DNA of 20,462 nt from Chitinophagales bacterium (GTDB lineage: Bacteria > Bacteroidota > Bacteroidia > Chitinophagales > Saprospiraceae): the NCBI GenBank assembly GCA_013298445.1, contig JAAFHQ010000014.1, positions 1-20,462 of the forward strand. The letters are read 5' to 3'. Below the pieces are notes generated by a model. It made no database searches, was not told where the DNA came from, and saw only the letters and a program-made list of their open reading frames with translations. The translations under genes were made by a program, and so were the position numbers. Below are positions 7,228 to 14,767 of the stretch, in pieces; position 1 is the first letter of the stretch; each line of letters opens with the position of its first letter.

Positions 7228-7932
7228 CTATTTCCTTTTGTCCTTATCTGAAGAATCCTTTAAAAAAATTCGATCGTATTGGCGCTGTCCAAATGAGTGG
7301 TTTTTCAGCTTAGGGCTTAACTGAGCGAATACTTCTTTTTGTTCCGTTATACCAATCGAAACTCTTAAATCTTCAAAAGTAAAAAGGCTTGTATAACTGT
7401 CATTGTGTTTTAAAATGAATGCTTTACGCAAGGCCCCTAAGTAAAACCGGTGGTCTAAATGCATTTTGCTGTAACGCTTGTAGGCGGCTGTATCATTTTT
7501 GGCCTGAGCCATCCCAATACTGTCAGCGGATAAGACAACATTTATTAATACAGGCCTCAATAGTTCATTCAATTCCGCTGTCAGTTCAATCTCTTCTGAA
7601 CCAGAGATTTTTGATTTCCGCATAGAGTCAATTTTTCCTTCTAATTGATACCGAATACCGTTCTCGAGAATAAACGAAGCCCATCCTTTTTGGCCTTTCA
7701 CACTGATAAAACATTTTTGAGGCTCTTGAATTTTTCCGGTAAATGCAAAATGTCCCTGTCGAAGTTTACTGGAATCCCTTAATCCTCCCTTAATTTCGAG
7801 ATAGACCATGGTCTCATCATTCCCTCCAGCCAATAGGCCGTCAATTGTATAGTTCCCTTGTGCAATTGAATTTGTAATAGTAAAAACAAAGAACAAGGTG
7901 GTAAAATAGAGGCTAAACGAGCGATTTTTCAT
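7228..7932 (-). CDS. DUF4369-type secreted protein lacking its thioredoxin domain
   Basis: Starting at ATG 7932 the product has 234 residues with a signal peptide (KNRSFSLYFTTLFFVF core, cut near SIA|QG). An upstream ATG at 7962 would put ten residues before the signal peptide and is less likely. Residues 26-115 look like DUF4369 (YTIDGLL, MVYLEI, DSSKLRQGHFAFTGKI, then GSEEIEL), the beta-rich N-terminal domain of Bacteroidetes TlpA/ResA-like disulfide oxidoreductases. The helical linker follows (YLGALRKAFILKHNDSYTSL) and reaches FAQLSPKLKN, the point where a redoxin domain normally begins. The protein stops about 20 residues later in a polar tail (SSDKDKRK), with no WCxxC anywhere. It may be a natural truncation or a regulator derived from such enzymes. 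The coding region is more AT-rich than its neighbours. Confidence 0.75.
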   Translation of the reverse strand: MKNRSFSLYFTTLFFVFTITNSIAQGNYTIDGLLAGGNDETMVYLEIKGGLRDSSKLRQGHFAFTGKIQEPQKCFISVKGQKGWASFILENGIRYQLEGKIDSMRKSKISGSEEIELTAELNELLRPVLINVVLSADSIGMAQAKNDTAAYKRYSKMHLDHRFYLGALRKAFILKHNDSYTSLFTFEDLRVSIGITEQKEVFAQLSPKLKNHSFGQRQYDRIFLKDSSDKDKRK

Positions 7933-8273
7933 AAGAGTTTGTTTTGGAGGATAGCGAATCACTGGCCTCGGTTGATAAAATTTTTTCGATTATCAGTTTC
8001 TCTTTTTGAAAGTAGCCACAAGAGTCCAGTTATACATCAAACACAACCAATGCCTGGTTTGCGCTTGCACCAACTGGCCCAGAGTTCAATAAAAAGATGT
8101 TTGCCAATCAGGTTTTGGTGGGTGGTGGGTGTTTTATTATTTGATTGAAAGGAAAAATTTATTAAAAAAATGTTTAGGGTCAAGGTTTTCTAAATTTCAC
8201 CCTAGTTAATTCAACGGAATCCCCAATTTCATCCCCTATCCTGCGTTATAAACAACATGCAGACCTTGTTGCC
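7933..8273. other. Intergenic stretch between divergent genes, holding a redoxin relic
   Basis: The 341-bp gap lies between the DUF4369 gene (-) and the small plus-strand ORF. Apart from the redoxin relic at 8037-8159 (-), I see AT-rich sequence with no exact TAnnTTTG box on either strand and no strong hairpin. Promoters for both flanking transcripts must lie here unless transcription reads in from outside. Confidence 0.5.
8037..8159 (-). pseudogene. Relic of a TlpA/redoxin-type thioredoxin domain
   Basis: On the minus strand a 41-codon frame reads through NFSFQSNNKT and then NLIGKHLFIELWASWC, ending KRKPGIGCV and a stop at 8037. This matches the start of a redoxin domain (x-F-x-L-x-x-x-x-G-K-x-x-x-x-x-x-L-x-G-K-x-x-x-I-D-F-W-A-S-W-C-G-P-C). 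WASWC lies at 8067-8081. After the first Cys, the expected Gly-Pro-Cys is replaced by Lys-Arg-Lys and the frame ends. No start codon, signal peptide or DUF4369 domain precedes it; an in-frame TAG lies near 8190. I read it as the remnant of a second DUF4369-redoxin gene upstream of, and once tandem with, the gene at 7228-7932. Confidence 0.6.
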
Positions 8274-8471
8274 ATGAAAATTGCGCCCTTCCTATTTCTG
8301 AGCTTACATCTAATTTCGTCAGTCACTTTTATGCCAAGGGTGATCGTTTCTACCACGCCGGAACTTGGCTCCCTCACGAAGGAGGAAATCACCAATACCC
8401 TCCTAAAAATCAGTACTGAATACCGTCTGATTACCACCGTAGTTTTAAACCTCTTAATTGCTCAAAAATGA
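8274..8471 (+). CDS. Possible small exported peptide, 65 residues
   Basis: The reading frame starts MKIAPFLFLSLHLISSVTF, which resembles a signal peptide, followed by about 45 residues of no recognisable family (TPELGSLTKEEITNTLL). Its stop overlaps the next gene's start in an ATGA junction, the same arrangement as between that gene and the one after it, which supports translational coupling. Against it: the region is AT-rich, borders a pseudogene, and a 63-codon frame is open on the opposite strand. It may be a real small gene, or the N-terminal stub of a decayed exported protein. Confidence 0.35.
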   Translation: MKIAPFLFLSLHLISSVTFMPRVIVSTTPELGSLTKEEITNTLLKISTEYRLITTVVLNLLIAQK

Positions 8472-9382
8472 ATATTTGCCGTCTTTATTGGATTATGCTT
8501 TTTTATCAACTTCCTTTTTTGAGCTGCGCTCAGAATCATATCTCCATATCTGTGATGAATGGGCCTGCAACAATTAAATATTTCCCTCCTGCAAAAACAT
8601 TCGCCAATATCTTGTATTCCTACCAAATACCCGGTAGTAATGGCCAGTATGTTATAGATCTCAAAAATGTTGCTAACAAGGAGTTAGGCATTATAATTAA
8701 TAACCAGGATATTTCTGTTTACGTGGGAGTAAACGATACGATTTCGATTATTTACGATGAGGCAAAAAAAAGTTACTCTTTTTCCGGAGATAACGCTATG
8801 CTTAATGAAATCTATAATTTGGAGAACTCCAATCGGTTCCAATATCAACATAGGGTAGAGGAATTTTTTTTTAAAACCAATAGTGAGCCAGAAGAAATCA
8901 TTGGTTTTCTATCCGATGAAATAGCCAAATTGAATCAACTCTTTTTAAAGGATACAAATGATTGTGCTCAGACCTATATAACGGCTAAAATTATAGACCT
9001 GATTTTTTGGATACAAAACAAATATCCTTCATCAGGAAATTTTAAAGATATTTTGCCCATGCTTTTAAAAGTTGCCAATTTCGATGAAAATATGGTTAAG
9101 AATTGTTCTCGAAATTTTGGGTTGTACCAAATATATTACTCTACGATGTACCCAAATGATCTTAAAAATGCCTCGCCATGGCTATCAAACTTCGGCTATA
9201 TATTCCATGCTCCGGCAGAGATCAGAGATTTTATACTACAAACCAATTATATTGGAAACTACAACTTTGCAAGGGATTATTTTAATTGGTGTAGTATTTT
9301 TAGCGAACTAGAACAGCATTTTTCGGAGATTTATTACACAGATTTTTTTCAAAACCATAAGCCTTGCAAACAAGATAAATGA
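8468..9382 (+). CDS. Secreted protein with redoxin N-terminal-like domain, no thioredoxin fold
   Basis: This 304-residue product has an N-terminal export signal; FLSC at residues 17-20 could be a weak lipobox, or SCA|QN a signal peptidase I site. Residues 25-125 follow the pattern of the beta-sandwich that precedes redoxin domains in Bacteroidetes TlpA-like proteins: IKYFPP, GQYVIDL, VYVGVNDTISIIYD and SFSGDNAMLNEI. The remaining 180 residues are helical and aromatic-rich. No WCxxC or redoxin domain follows. GC content is about 35% in sampled lines, against about 55% in the gene downstream, which suggests a different history. It overlaps the membrane protein gene by ATGA. Function is unknown; the family assignment is tentative. 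Confidence 0.7.
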   Translation: MNICRLYWIMLFYQLPFLSCAQNHISISVMNGPATIKYFPPAKTFANILYSYQIPGSNGQYVIDLKNVANKELGIIINNQDISVYVGVNDTISIIYDEAKKSYSFSGDNAMLNEIYNLENSNRFQYQHRVEEFFFKTNSEPEEIIGFLSDEIAKLNQLFLKDTNDCAQTYITAKIIDLIFWIQNKYPSSGNFKDILPMLLKVANFDENMVKNCSRNFGLYQIYYSTMYPNDLKNASPWLSNFGYIFHAPAEIRDFILQTNYIGNYNFARDYFNWCSIFSELEQHFSEIYYTDFFQNHKPCKQDK

Positions 9383-10980
9383 AAAAACCGCCCTTCGAGC
9401 CCATCCTCTTCACGCTCCTCCTGCTACTGGCCCTAGTCCCCATTTGGTCAGTCACCTTTTTTGTCACGGGCGACGGTCCTTGTCATTTGTACAATTCCAA
9501 AATCCTGCTCGATTGGTACCGTGGTGAAGCGTTGGATTTTTACAAACCCTTTTATTTTCTCAATCCCAATCTGGATCCCAACTGGTTGACCAATTTGATA
9601 CAGGTGCCACTCCTCATGCTTTTCCCTGCTCCGGTAGCCGAAAAGGTCTTCTTCAGTTTGTACATATTGCTCTTCGCCGGCGGCTTTCGTTTTTTATGCA
9701 GGCAGATCAATCCCGAGGCCGTTTTTTTGAGCGCACTGGGGATTTTGTTTGCCTGGAATCACATTGTGATGATGGGCTTTTTGAACAATGCCCTGAGCCT
9801 GGCACTGTGGTTTTGGGTGCTGGGGTATTGGTGGAAAGTGCGGGCCTCCAGAAATATTTTTGCGCTGTTGGGTTTGGCATTTTTACTATTTGCTTTGTAT
9901 TTGGCGCACCCCATTGGCTTGTTTTTTGCTGGGTTGAGCATCATGGCGATGTTGTTGGGGCAGTTTTTTTACCAACAACAAAGCAACAGGATAACTGCCT
10001 TAAAAACCATGTTGATGCAAGGTGTTAAAGTGTTGTTGTTGAGCCTTCCCGGGCTGATTCTTTTTGCCCAATTTATCCTCAAACGGGAGTGGCGACCAGA
10101 AACGGGGCCAAGCTGGATCAAAATCCTGGACAATCTGGTTCGGCTCACGGCCTTGATCAACCTCAGCCGCGCCGAAAACGCAGTGGCAGCCGCCGTAAGT
10201 ATATTTTGTGTCCTACTGTTTGTCTTGGCCATTCGTTTGCGCTGGCGCGAGCGACGCTGGCTGGAAAGTGATGGGTTATTGATTTTTGTGGTCATCAGCT
10301 TTGGAGTGATTTTGTTTCCCCCTTCTGGGCTGATGGGGGGCCTGGAAGTTCCATTGCGCATGGTGATGATTCCTTTTATTGCCTTATTGCTGTGGATGGC
10401 TACGGTAAAATTCCCTGCCTGGGCAAAACAAACTGGTATGGGTTTTGGCCTGCTGGCTACCCTTGCTTTTTTAGGGGTACGGCTGCCTATTCACCAGGCA
10501 GCCTCTGATTATGCGGAAGAAGTATATTCCTTGCGCTACCAAATCCCCGATCAATCGCGCATTTTGGTATTGAATTACGATTGGGATGGGCATACACTGG
10601 AGGGTAAAATAATCGCTGACAAAATCTGGCTCTTTACCCACCTTGATTGTTACCTCGGTGCACAAAGTAGCCTGGTCATTTCGGACAATTACGAGGCCAA
10701 TTTCTGGTATTTCCCCACCGTTGCCCATTGGGAAACCAACCTGTACACCCAGACGGATAAAGATGGTATCAATTTCGACTATCGCCCGCCGCGTGCGGAC
10801 ATACTCAGTTTCAATCGACGTACACAAGGGCAGGAGATTGATTATGTGTTGTTGTTGAGTCCCAGTCCTGAATATGCTCAACACCCCTATACTTTAGAAA
10901 TTATGGAGCAGTTAAATCAGGCTTACATCAAAGTTTCTACGACGGAATTGGGGCGAGCGATCTTGTATAAGAAGAGATAA
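9379..10980 (+). CDS. Polytopic membrane protein, possibly a GT-C-type glycosyltransferase
   Basis: The 533-residue protein has about ten to twelve hydrophobic segments over residues 1-385, starting with one at 9-28, and a soluble C-terminal part of roughly 150 residues. Just after the first span lies FVTGDGPCHLYNSKIL. An acidic residue in this first outer loop (D32) is the usual catalytic position of GT-C glycosyltransferases, which use polyprenyl-phosphate sugars. The C-terminal part has ILVLNYDWDG and NYEANFWYFP motifs and ends ELGRAILYKK. No other glycan gene is close, so the assignment to GT-C rests on topology and the loop acid only. Start ATG overlaps the preceding stop (ATGA), implying coupled translation. 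The gene following is 38 bp away. Confidence 0.75.
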   Translation: MKKPPFEPILFTLLLLLALVPIWSVTFFVTGDGPCHLYNSKILLDWYRGEALDFYKPFYFLNPNLDPNWLTNLIQVPLLMLFPAPVAEKVFFSLYILLFAGGFRFLCRQINPEAVFLSALGILFAWNHIVMMGFLNNALSLALWFWVLGYWWKVRASRNIFALLGLAFLLFALYLAHPIGLFFAGLSIMAMLLGQFFYQQQSNRITALKTMLMQGVKVLLLSLPGLILFAQFILKREWRPETGPSWIKILDNLVRLTALINLSRAENAVAAAVSIFCVLLFVLAIRLRWRERRWLESDGLLIFVVISFGVILFPPSGLMGGLEVPLRMVMIPFIALLLWMATVKFPAWAKQTGMGFGLLATLAFLGVRLPIHQAASDYAEEVYSLRYQIPDQSRILVLNYDWDGHTLEGKIIADKIWLFTHLDCYLGAQSSLVISDNYEANFWYFPTVAHWETNLYTQTDKDGINFDYRPPRADILSFNRRTQGQEIDYVLLLSPSPEYAQHPYTLEIMEQLNQAYIKVSTTELGRAILYKKR

Positions 10981-11018
10981 AAGAAACCATAGAATATTTC
11001 ATCAAAACTATATTCCTT

Positions 11019-11888
11019 ATGAAAACACTGTTTGTGCTTATTTTTAGTTTGTTTGTGGGCTTCATTCAAGGCCAAAATTACATTCCCTATTACACCATGG
11101 TCAATGAGGGCAATAAATTCTTGTACCACAAAAAATACCAGGAAGCAGCCGATCAATATGAAAAGGCGATGAAGCTGGTCAAGTATGTACACTGCGATAC
11201 TTACACAGCTGCTGCTATTGCCCAGTCGCATTTAAACCAATACAAAAAGGCGACTGCCTACCTTGAAAAATCGATTGAGCAAGGTGGAAATTACTACACC
11301 CAAATCCAAGGGGCTAGTTTTCAGGAAAAATACACCAATACTCCCGCTTATGAACAGCTGACTTCGGAAAATGCTCCACTTTTTAAAGTTGAATTTAACA
11401 GCACTTATATTCGTCAATTGGATAGTTTGTACCATATTGATCAAGACACCCTCCGAAAAGATGGAAAGCATCAGGAATCAGCAATGTATTCAGACAGTTT
11501 GAATTTTGCTGCTTTGCTCAAATTAATTGACAAATATGGCTTTCCTTCGGAGCAAATTGTTGGCCTCGCCGCAGCGCACCAGGCTGAAATCATTATCCAT
11601 CACAACGCACGCCTTCCTAAAAATGAAGCGTATTGGCCGCTATGGCAAGATGCTGTAAAAAAAGGGGAGCTCAATCCTGAAGTATACGCATGGATGTACG
11701 ATCAGTACTTGGCGTGGTTCAAAAAGGAGACTCCTTATTTTTATCATTGCATTGCCCCCATTGATAAGTTAAGCAAGGCGGAATTGGAACTTGTGGATCA
11801 GCATAGGAAAGAATGGGGTGTCCCAGCTTTGGCTGCTTTTGCTATTGAAACGACTGGTGGCGGGATGAGTTTCACGAAACTGTATTGA
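11019..11888 (+). CDS. Secreted TPR plus DUF6624-like protein
   Basis: A signal peptide (MKTLFVLIFSLFVGFIQGQ) is followed by one or two TPR-like helical pairs (residues 25-90: KYQEAADQYEKAMKLV; YKKATAYLEKSIEQGG). The C-terminal half has a DUF6624-like pattern: DQDTLR (141-146), a Ser-Leu-Asn at 160-162, LIDKYGFPS (169-177), VGLAAAHQAEIIIHHN (181-196), and later YDQYLAW. This domain is common in secreted Bacteroidetes proteins and has no assigned function. The gene is 38 bp after the membrane protein on the same strand and is probably co-transcribed. Its TGA overlaps by two bases the next inverted repeat, which separates it from a convergent gene. Confidence 0.72.
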   Translation: MKTLFVLIFSLFVGFIQGQNYIPYYTMVNEGNKFLYHKKYQEAADQYEKAMKLVKYVHCDTYTAAAIAQSHLNQYKKATAYLEKSIEQGGNYYTQIQGASFQEKYTNTPAYEQLTSENAPLFKVEFNSTYIRQLDSLYHIDQDTLRKDGKHQESAMYSDSLNFAALLKLIDKYGFPSEQIVGLAAAHQAEIIIHHNARLPKNEAYWPLWQDAVKKGELNPEVYAWMYDQYLAWFKKETPYFYHCIAPIDKLSKAELELVDQHRKEWGVPALAAFAIETTGGGMSFTKLY

Positions 11889-12041
11889 ATTGACGAATTA
11901 TTCGAATGACGAATGACGAATAGGGGCTATAACCTAAGATTTTAGGAAGCTTGAGATTGAAGTTACATTTGTTTGTACCAACCAACAAAACTTAGGCGAC
12001 GCTCCCAATTCGTCATTCGTCATTCGAAAAATTCGTCATTC
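11887..12041. repeat. Inverted repeat with 7-bp word arms filling a convergent gap
   Basis: The arms 11887-11921 and 12008-12041 are complementary except for one bulge and a mismatch. Each is built from tandem gaatgac/gacgaat words. Inside them lie further paired blocks, cctaag (11933-11938) with cttagg (11991-11996), and a local hairpin cctaa/ttagg (11933-11946). It spans the whole gap between two converging genes, starting within the TGA of the one at left and ending one base before the TCA (stop) of the one at right. It may act as a bidirectional terminator, but there is no T-tract. Confidence 0.9.
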
Positions 12042-12042
12042 A

Positions 12043-14709
12043 TCAAAATCCACTATTCTCCCCACTATCCTTCAAATCGTCATTCTTGATTTTGGTGTTG
12101 CGTGTTTTTGGCGCCTTGTTGAAGTCCAGTTTACCGAAGCGGTAGCTGAAAGACAAGCCGTAAGAGCGTTGCGCAAAGGAGTAGGAACTGGTTTGGCGGA
12201 AAGAAGCGCTCTCCAGTCGGGTGGGGAAAGTTACATCCCGTTTGAAGGGTTGTACCGCCACGATGCCGATGCTGCCTTTTTTCTTCCAAATCTCTTTACG
12301 AATGCCAAACTGACTGCGCGTATAAGCCGAACGTACGCCCTGGATGCCTACCCGTGGCGAAAGGTAAAACCCGTTGGCTTCAAAACGCAGCGTTTTGGAT
12401 ATGTTCCAGTTAACGTTGAGGTTGCCATTCCAGACAACACCCGAGTTGCTGACGCGCTCGCCACCCAAGAGGCCTTCACCAGTATAGTGCGAAACGGTTG
12501 CCCCGCCGCGCAGTTGAATTTTTTTGATGGTCACCGAGGAAAACACGTTGAAACCGATCGTGGTACTTTTCCCAATGTTCTGATAGGTCGTGATGCTGAT
12601 ACCATCGTCGATTTGGCCCAGGAAGGGTTTGATGCTGTTGATTAAAGCTGCCTGCTCGGCTGGGATGTTGTCTGCATCATTGATAACAATGGTGAATGGT
12701 TCGATGATGGCATTGGTGAACCGAGTGAAAATACCGGCGTTAAAAACGGCCCCACCTTTGAAGAAGGTATTGTAGTTCAACTCCAGTTGATCGGTTTGTT
12801 CCGGGAACAACAGCGGGGTGCCGACCGTGATGTCGCGTGGGTCGGTCAACTCGATGTAAGGGTTGACAAAACGCAGACTCGGGCGTTGGATGCGGTTGGC
12901 GTATGCCAGCTTGATCGAAGAGCCTGGTTTTTTCAGGTTGTGGTTCAAGATGATGCTGGGCAGGAAGTTGTCGTAATCCGAGCTAAAGGGTACTCGTTCC
13001 GCGTTCCGGTATTTGCCCGCGATGTCAGTGTGCTCGTAACGGGTGCCTGCAATAATCCCCCATTTTTCACCCAATTTGACGTTGAACGAAGCGTAGGCAG
13101 CTAACACATTTTGATCGTACAAAAACAGGTCGGAGCGCTGCGGGTCCTTCAGGTATTGCTGGCTGCTCTGGTCCAGTTTGCTGTAGGAAAAGTCGCTATC
13201 AATGTCGCGCATGACTCCTTTCAGGCCCGTTTCCAGTTTAACTTTTTTGCTAAATGGATGAGCATAATCCAATTGCAAGGTAGACTCCAAGTTGATGCCC
13301 CGGTTGTCGTTTTTTTCATCGCGCAGCAAGCTCGCGTCGTTTCCTGATTGGTTCAGGCTGTTTTTGGTAAAACTGTTTTGGCCCGTCAATTGAAAGGAAA
13401 AAGTCAGTTCCTGTTCAGGTGTTTTAAAGGTGCGCCGGTAATCGGAGTTCCAGTCAAAACCTCCGCGCAGGGAATTGGCTTCAGATATCCTGGTGTATTC
13501 CTGGCGGAAACCAGAAGCGGGATCGAGGAACAAGGCGTCGGTGGTGTTGTCCTGGATTTGGCCAAAACCATTAAAAGTCAAAGATGAGTTGATGCTGTTG
13601 TAAGCATTGAATTCGTAATTCATACCCAGGGTGCCGCGTGGCCCGTAATAGCTGGAATTACCATTGGTTTCCTGATCCAGCGTACGGGTTCCCGTGCTGA
13701 GGAAATCTTCACGCAAAAAGGTAGAAGTGGAAGGGCGAGGGGGAGTATAAAAACTGCCTCCGGTAAAGTTCAAGCCGAAGCGCCCTTTTTGGTAGTTCAG
13801 GGAAAGGTTGGCGTTGTTGGAACGGGTCCCTCCTGAGGCGGAAATGGTACCCGTAAAGCCTTCTGCCGATTTCTTCTTGGTGATGATGTTGATGATTCCC
13901 GCGCTGCCTTCCCCATCGTATTTGGCGGAGGGGTTGGTGATCACTTCTACACTTTTGATCTGATCTGCCGGGATGGATTTTAGGGCATCCCCAACGTTAC
14001 CTCCAGAAAACAGGGCCGAAGGTTTGCCGTTGATCAAAATTTGTACGTTGCTGGAGCCACGCAAGGAAAGATTTCCATCACCGTCTACGGCTAATAGCGG
14101 CACGCGCTGCAAGACTTCCGAAGCATCGCCAATACTGGTGGTGATGTCCTTATCAGCATTGTACACAAACTTGTCAATTTTGTTTTCCATTACCGCCTGT
14201 TGACCAACGACTTCCACCGTTCCAAGATTGACACTCTCGGCTGCCAGCATAAAGTTGCCTGCATTGTAGTCGGGTTTTTGGGGAGTCAAAGTGATACCTT
14301 TGATGTTTTTGCTGCGGTAACCGATAAAGGAAAAACCAAGGTCATATTTCCCCAAGGCCACCTCCGGGAATTTGAAAGCTCCTTTTTCATCGCTCACAAC
14401 TCCGTCGATTTGTTTTTGGGTTTGGGCATTGATCAGCACCACTGTTGCAAATTCAACGGGTTGACGGGAGCTGGAATCGAGTAGAATGCCAAATATGCGG
14501 CCTGTGATGCCTTGGCTAGGTTGTTGCCACGCTCCTGGCTGTCCACCCATTGCAGGTGCTTGAGTTTTTGCTGGAGCACCTGGAGTTTGACCGGGCCATT
14601 GCTGGCCAGTTTTTTTTGTGGTGTCCTGGGCTGGTTTTGCTGCTGGTTGTTGGGCAAAAAGCATGGCACCTAGGCCAAAAAACAGAAGGGTAAAAATTGA
14701 TTTTTTCAT
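12043..14709 (-). CDS. TonB-dependent-type outer-membrane beta-barrel protein, paralogue 1
   Basis: The 888-residue protein has a signal peptide (cut near residue 19, LFA|QQ). A Pro/Gln/Ala/Lys-rich linker follows (20-66), then a CarboxypepD_reg-like domain (about 70-155; GRIFGILLDSSSRQPVEFATV, GKYDLGFSFIGY). Next is a TonB-plug-like region (about 165-280; VPLLAVDGDGNLSLRG, ILINGKPSALFSGG, EGSAGIINIITKKK), then a roughly 590-residue barrel ending YGLSFSYRFGKLDF. The architecture is that of the OMP_b-brl_3 outer-membrane family, related to TonB receptors. No SusD-like lipoprotein gene is adjacent, so it is not a classical Sus pair. It is a tandem paralogue of the gene 58 bp upstream. The polar linker is much longer than in that copy. 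The tail after the last strand is charged and ends in Phe. Ligand unknown. Confidence 0.9.
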   Translation of the reverse strand: MKKSIFTLLFFGLGAMLFAQQPAAKPAQDTTKKTGQQWPGQTPGAPAKTQAPAMGGQPGAWQQPSQGITGRIFGILLDSSSRQPVEFATVVLINAQTQKQIDGVVSDEKGAFKFPEVALGKYDLGFSFIGYRSKNIKGITLTPQKPDYNAGNFMLAAESVNLGTVEVVGQQAVMENKIDKFVYNADKDITTSIGDASEVLQRVPLLAVDGDGNLSLRGSSNVQILINGKPSALFSGGNVGDALKSIPADQIKSVEVITNPSAKYDGEGSAGIINIITKKKSAEGFTGTISASGGTRSNNANLSLNYQKGRFGLNFTGGSFYTPPRPSTSTFLREDFLSTGTRTLDQETNGNSSYYGPRGTLGMNYEFNAYNSINSSLTFNGFGQIQDNTTDALFLDPASGFRQEYTRISEANSLRGGFDWNSDYRRTFKTPEQELTFSFQLTGQNSFTKNSLNQSGNDASLLRDEKNDNRGINLESTLQLDYAHPFSKKVKLETGLKGVMRDIDSDFSYSKLDQSSQQYLKDPQRSDLFLYDQNVLAAYASFNVKLGEKWGIIAGTRYEHTDIAGKYRNAERVPFSSDYDNFLPSIILNHNLKKPGSSIKLAYANRIQRPSLRFVNPYIELTDPRDITVGTPLLFPEQTDQLELNYNTFFKGGAVFNAGIFTRFTNAIIEPFTIVINDADNIPAEQAALINSIKPFLGQIDDGISITTYQNIGKSTTIGFNVFSSVTIKKIQLRGGATVSHYTGEGLLGGERVSNSGVVWNGNLNVNWNISKTLRFEANGFYLSPRVGIQGVRSAYTRSQFGIRKEIWKKKGSIGIVAVQPFKRDVTFPTRLESASFRQTSSYSFAQRSYGLSFSYRFGKLDFNKAPKTRNTKIKNDDLKDSGENSGF

Positions 14710-14767
14710 TGTTTAATCCGTCCTATTACGGTGTTTATAACTGTTGCATAATGATAAATATGACTAT

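Noticed and set aside
7933..7962. ATG at 7962 as the start of the DUF4369 protein
   Set aside because: It adds ten residues in front of a typical signal peptide; the ATG at 7932 starts directly with the Lys-Asn-Arg signal sequence.
8246..8437. 63-codon minus-strand frame opposite the small exported ORF
   Set aside because: It has no signal peptide, domain or neighbour coupling, and starts in the pseudogene-bearing gap.
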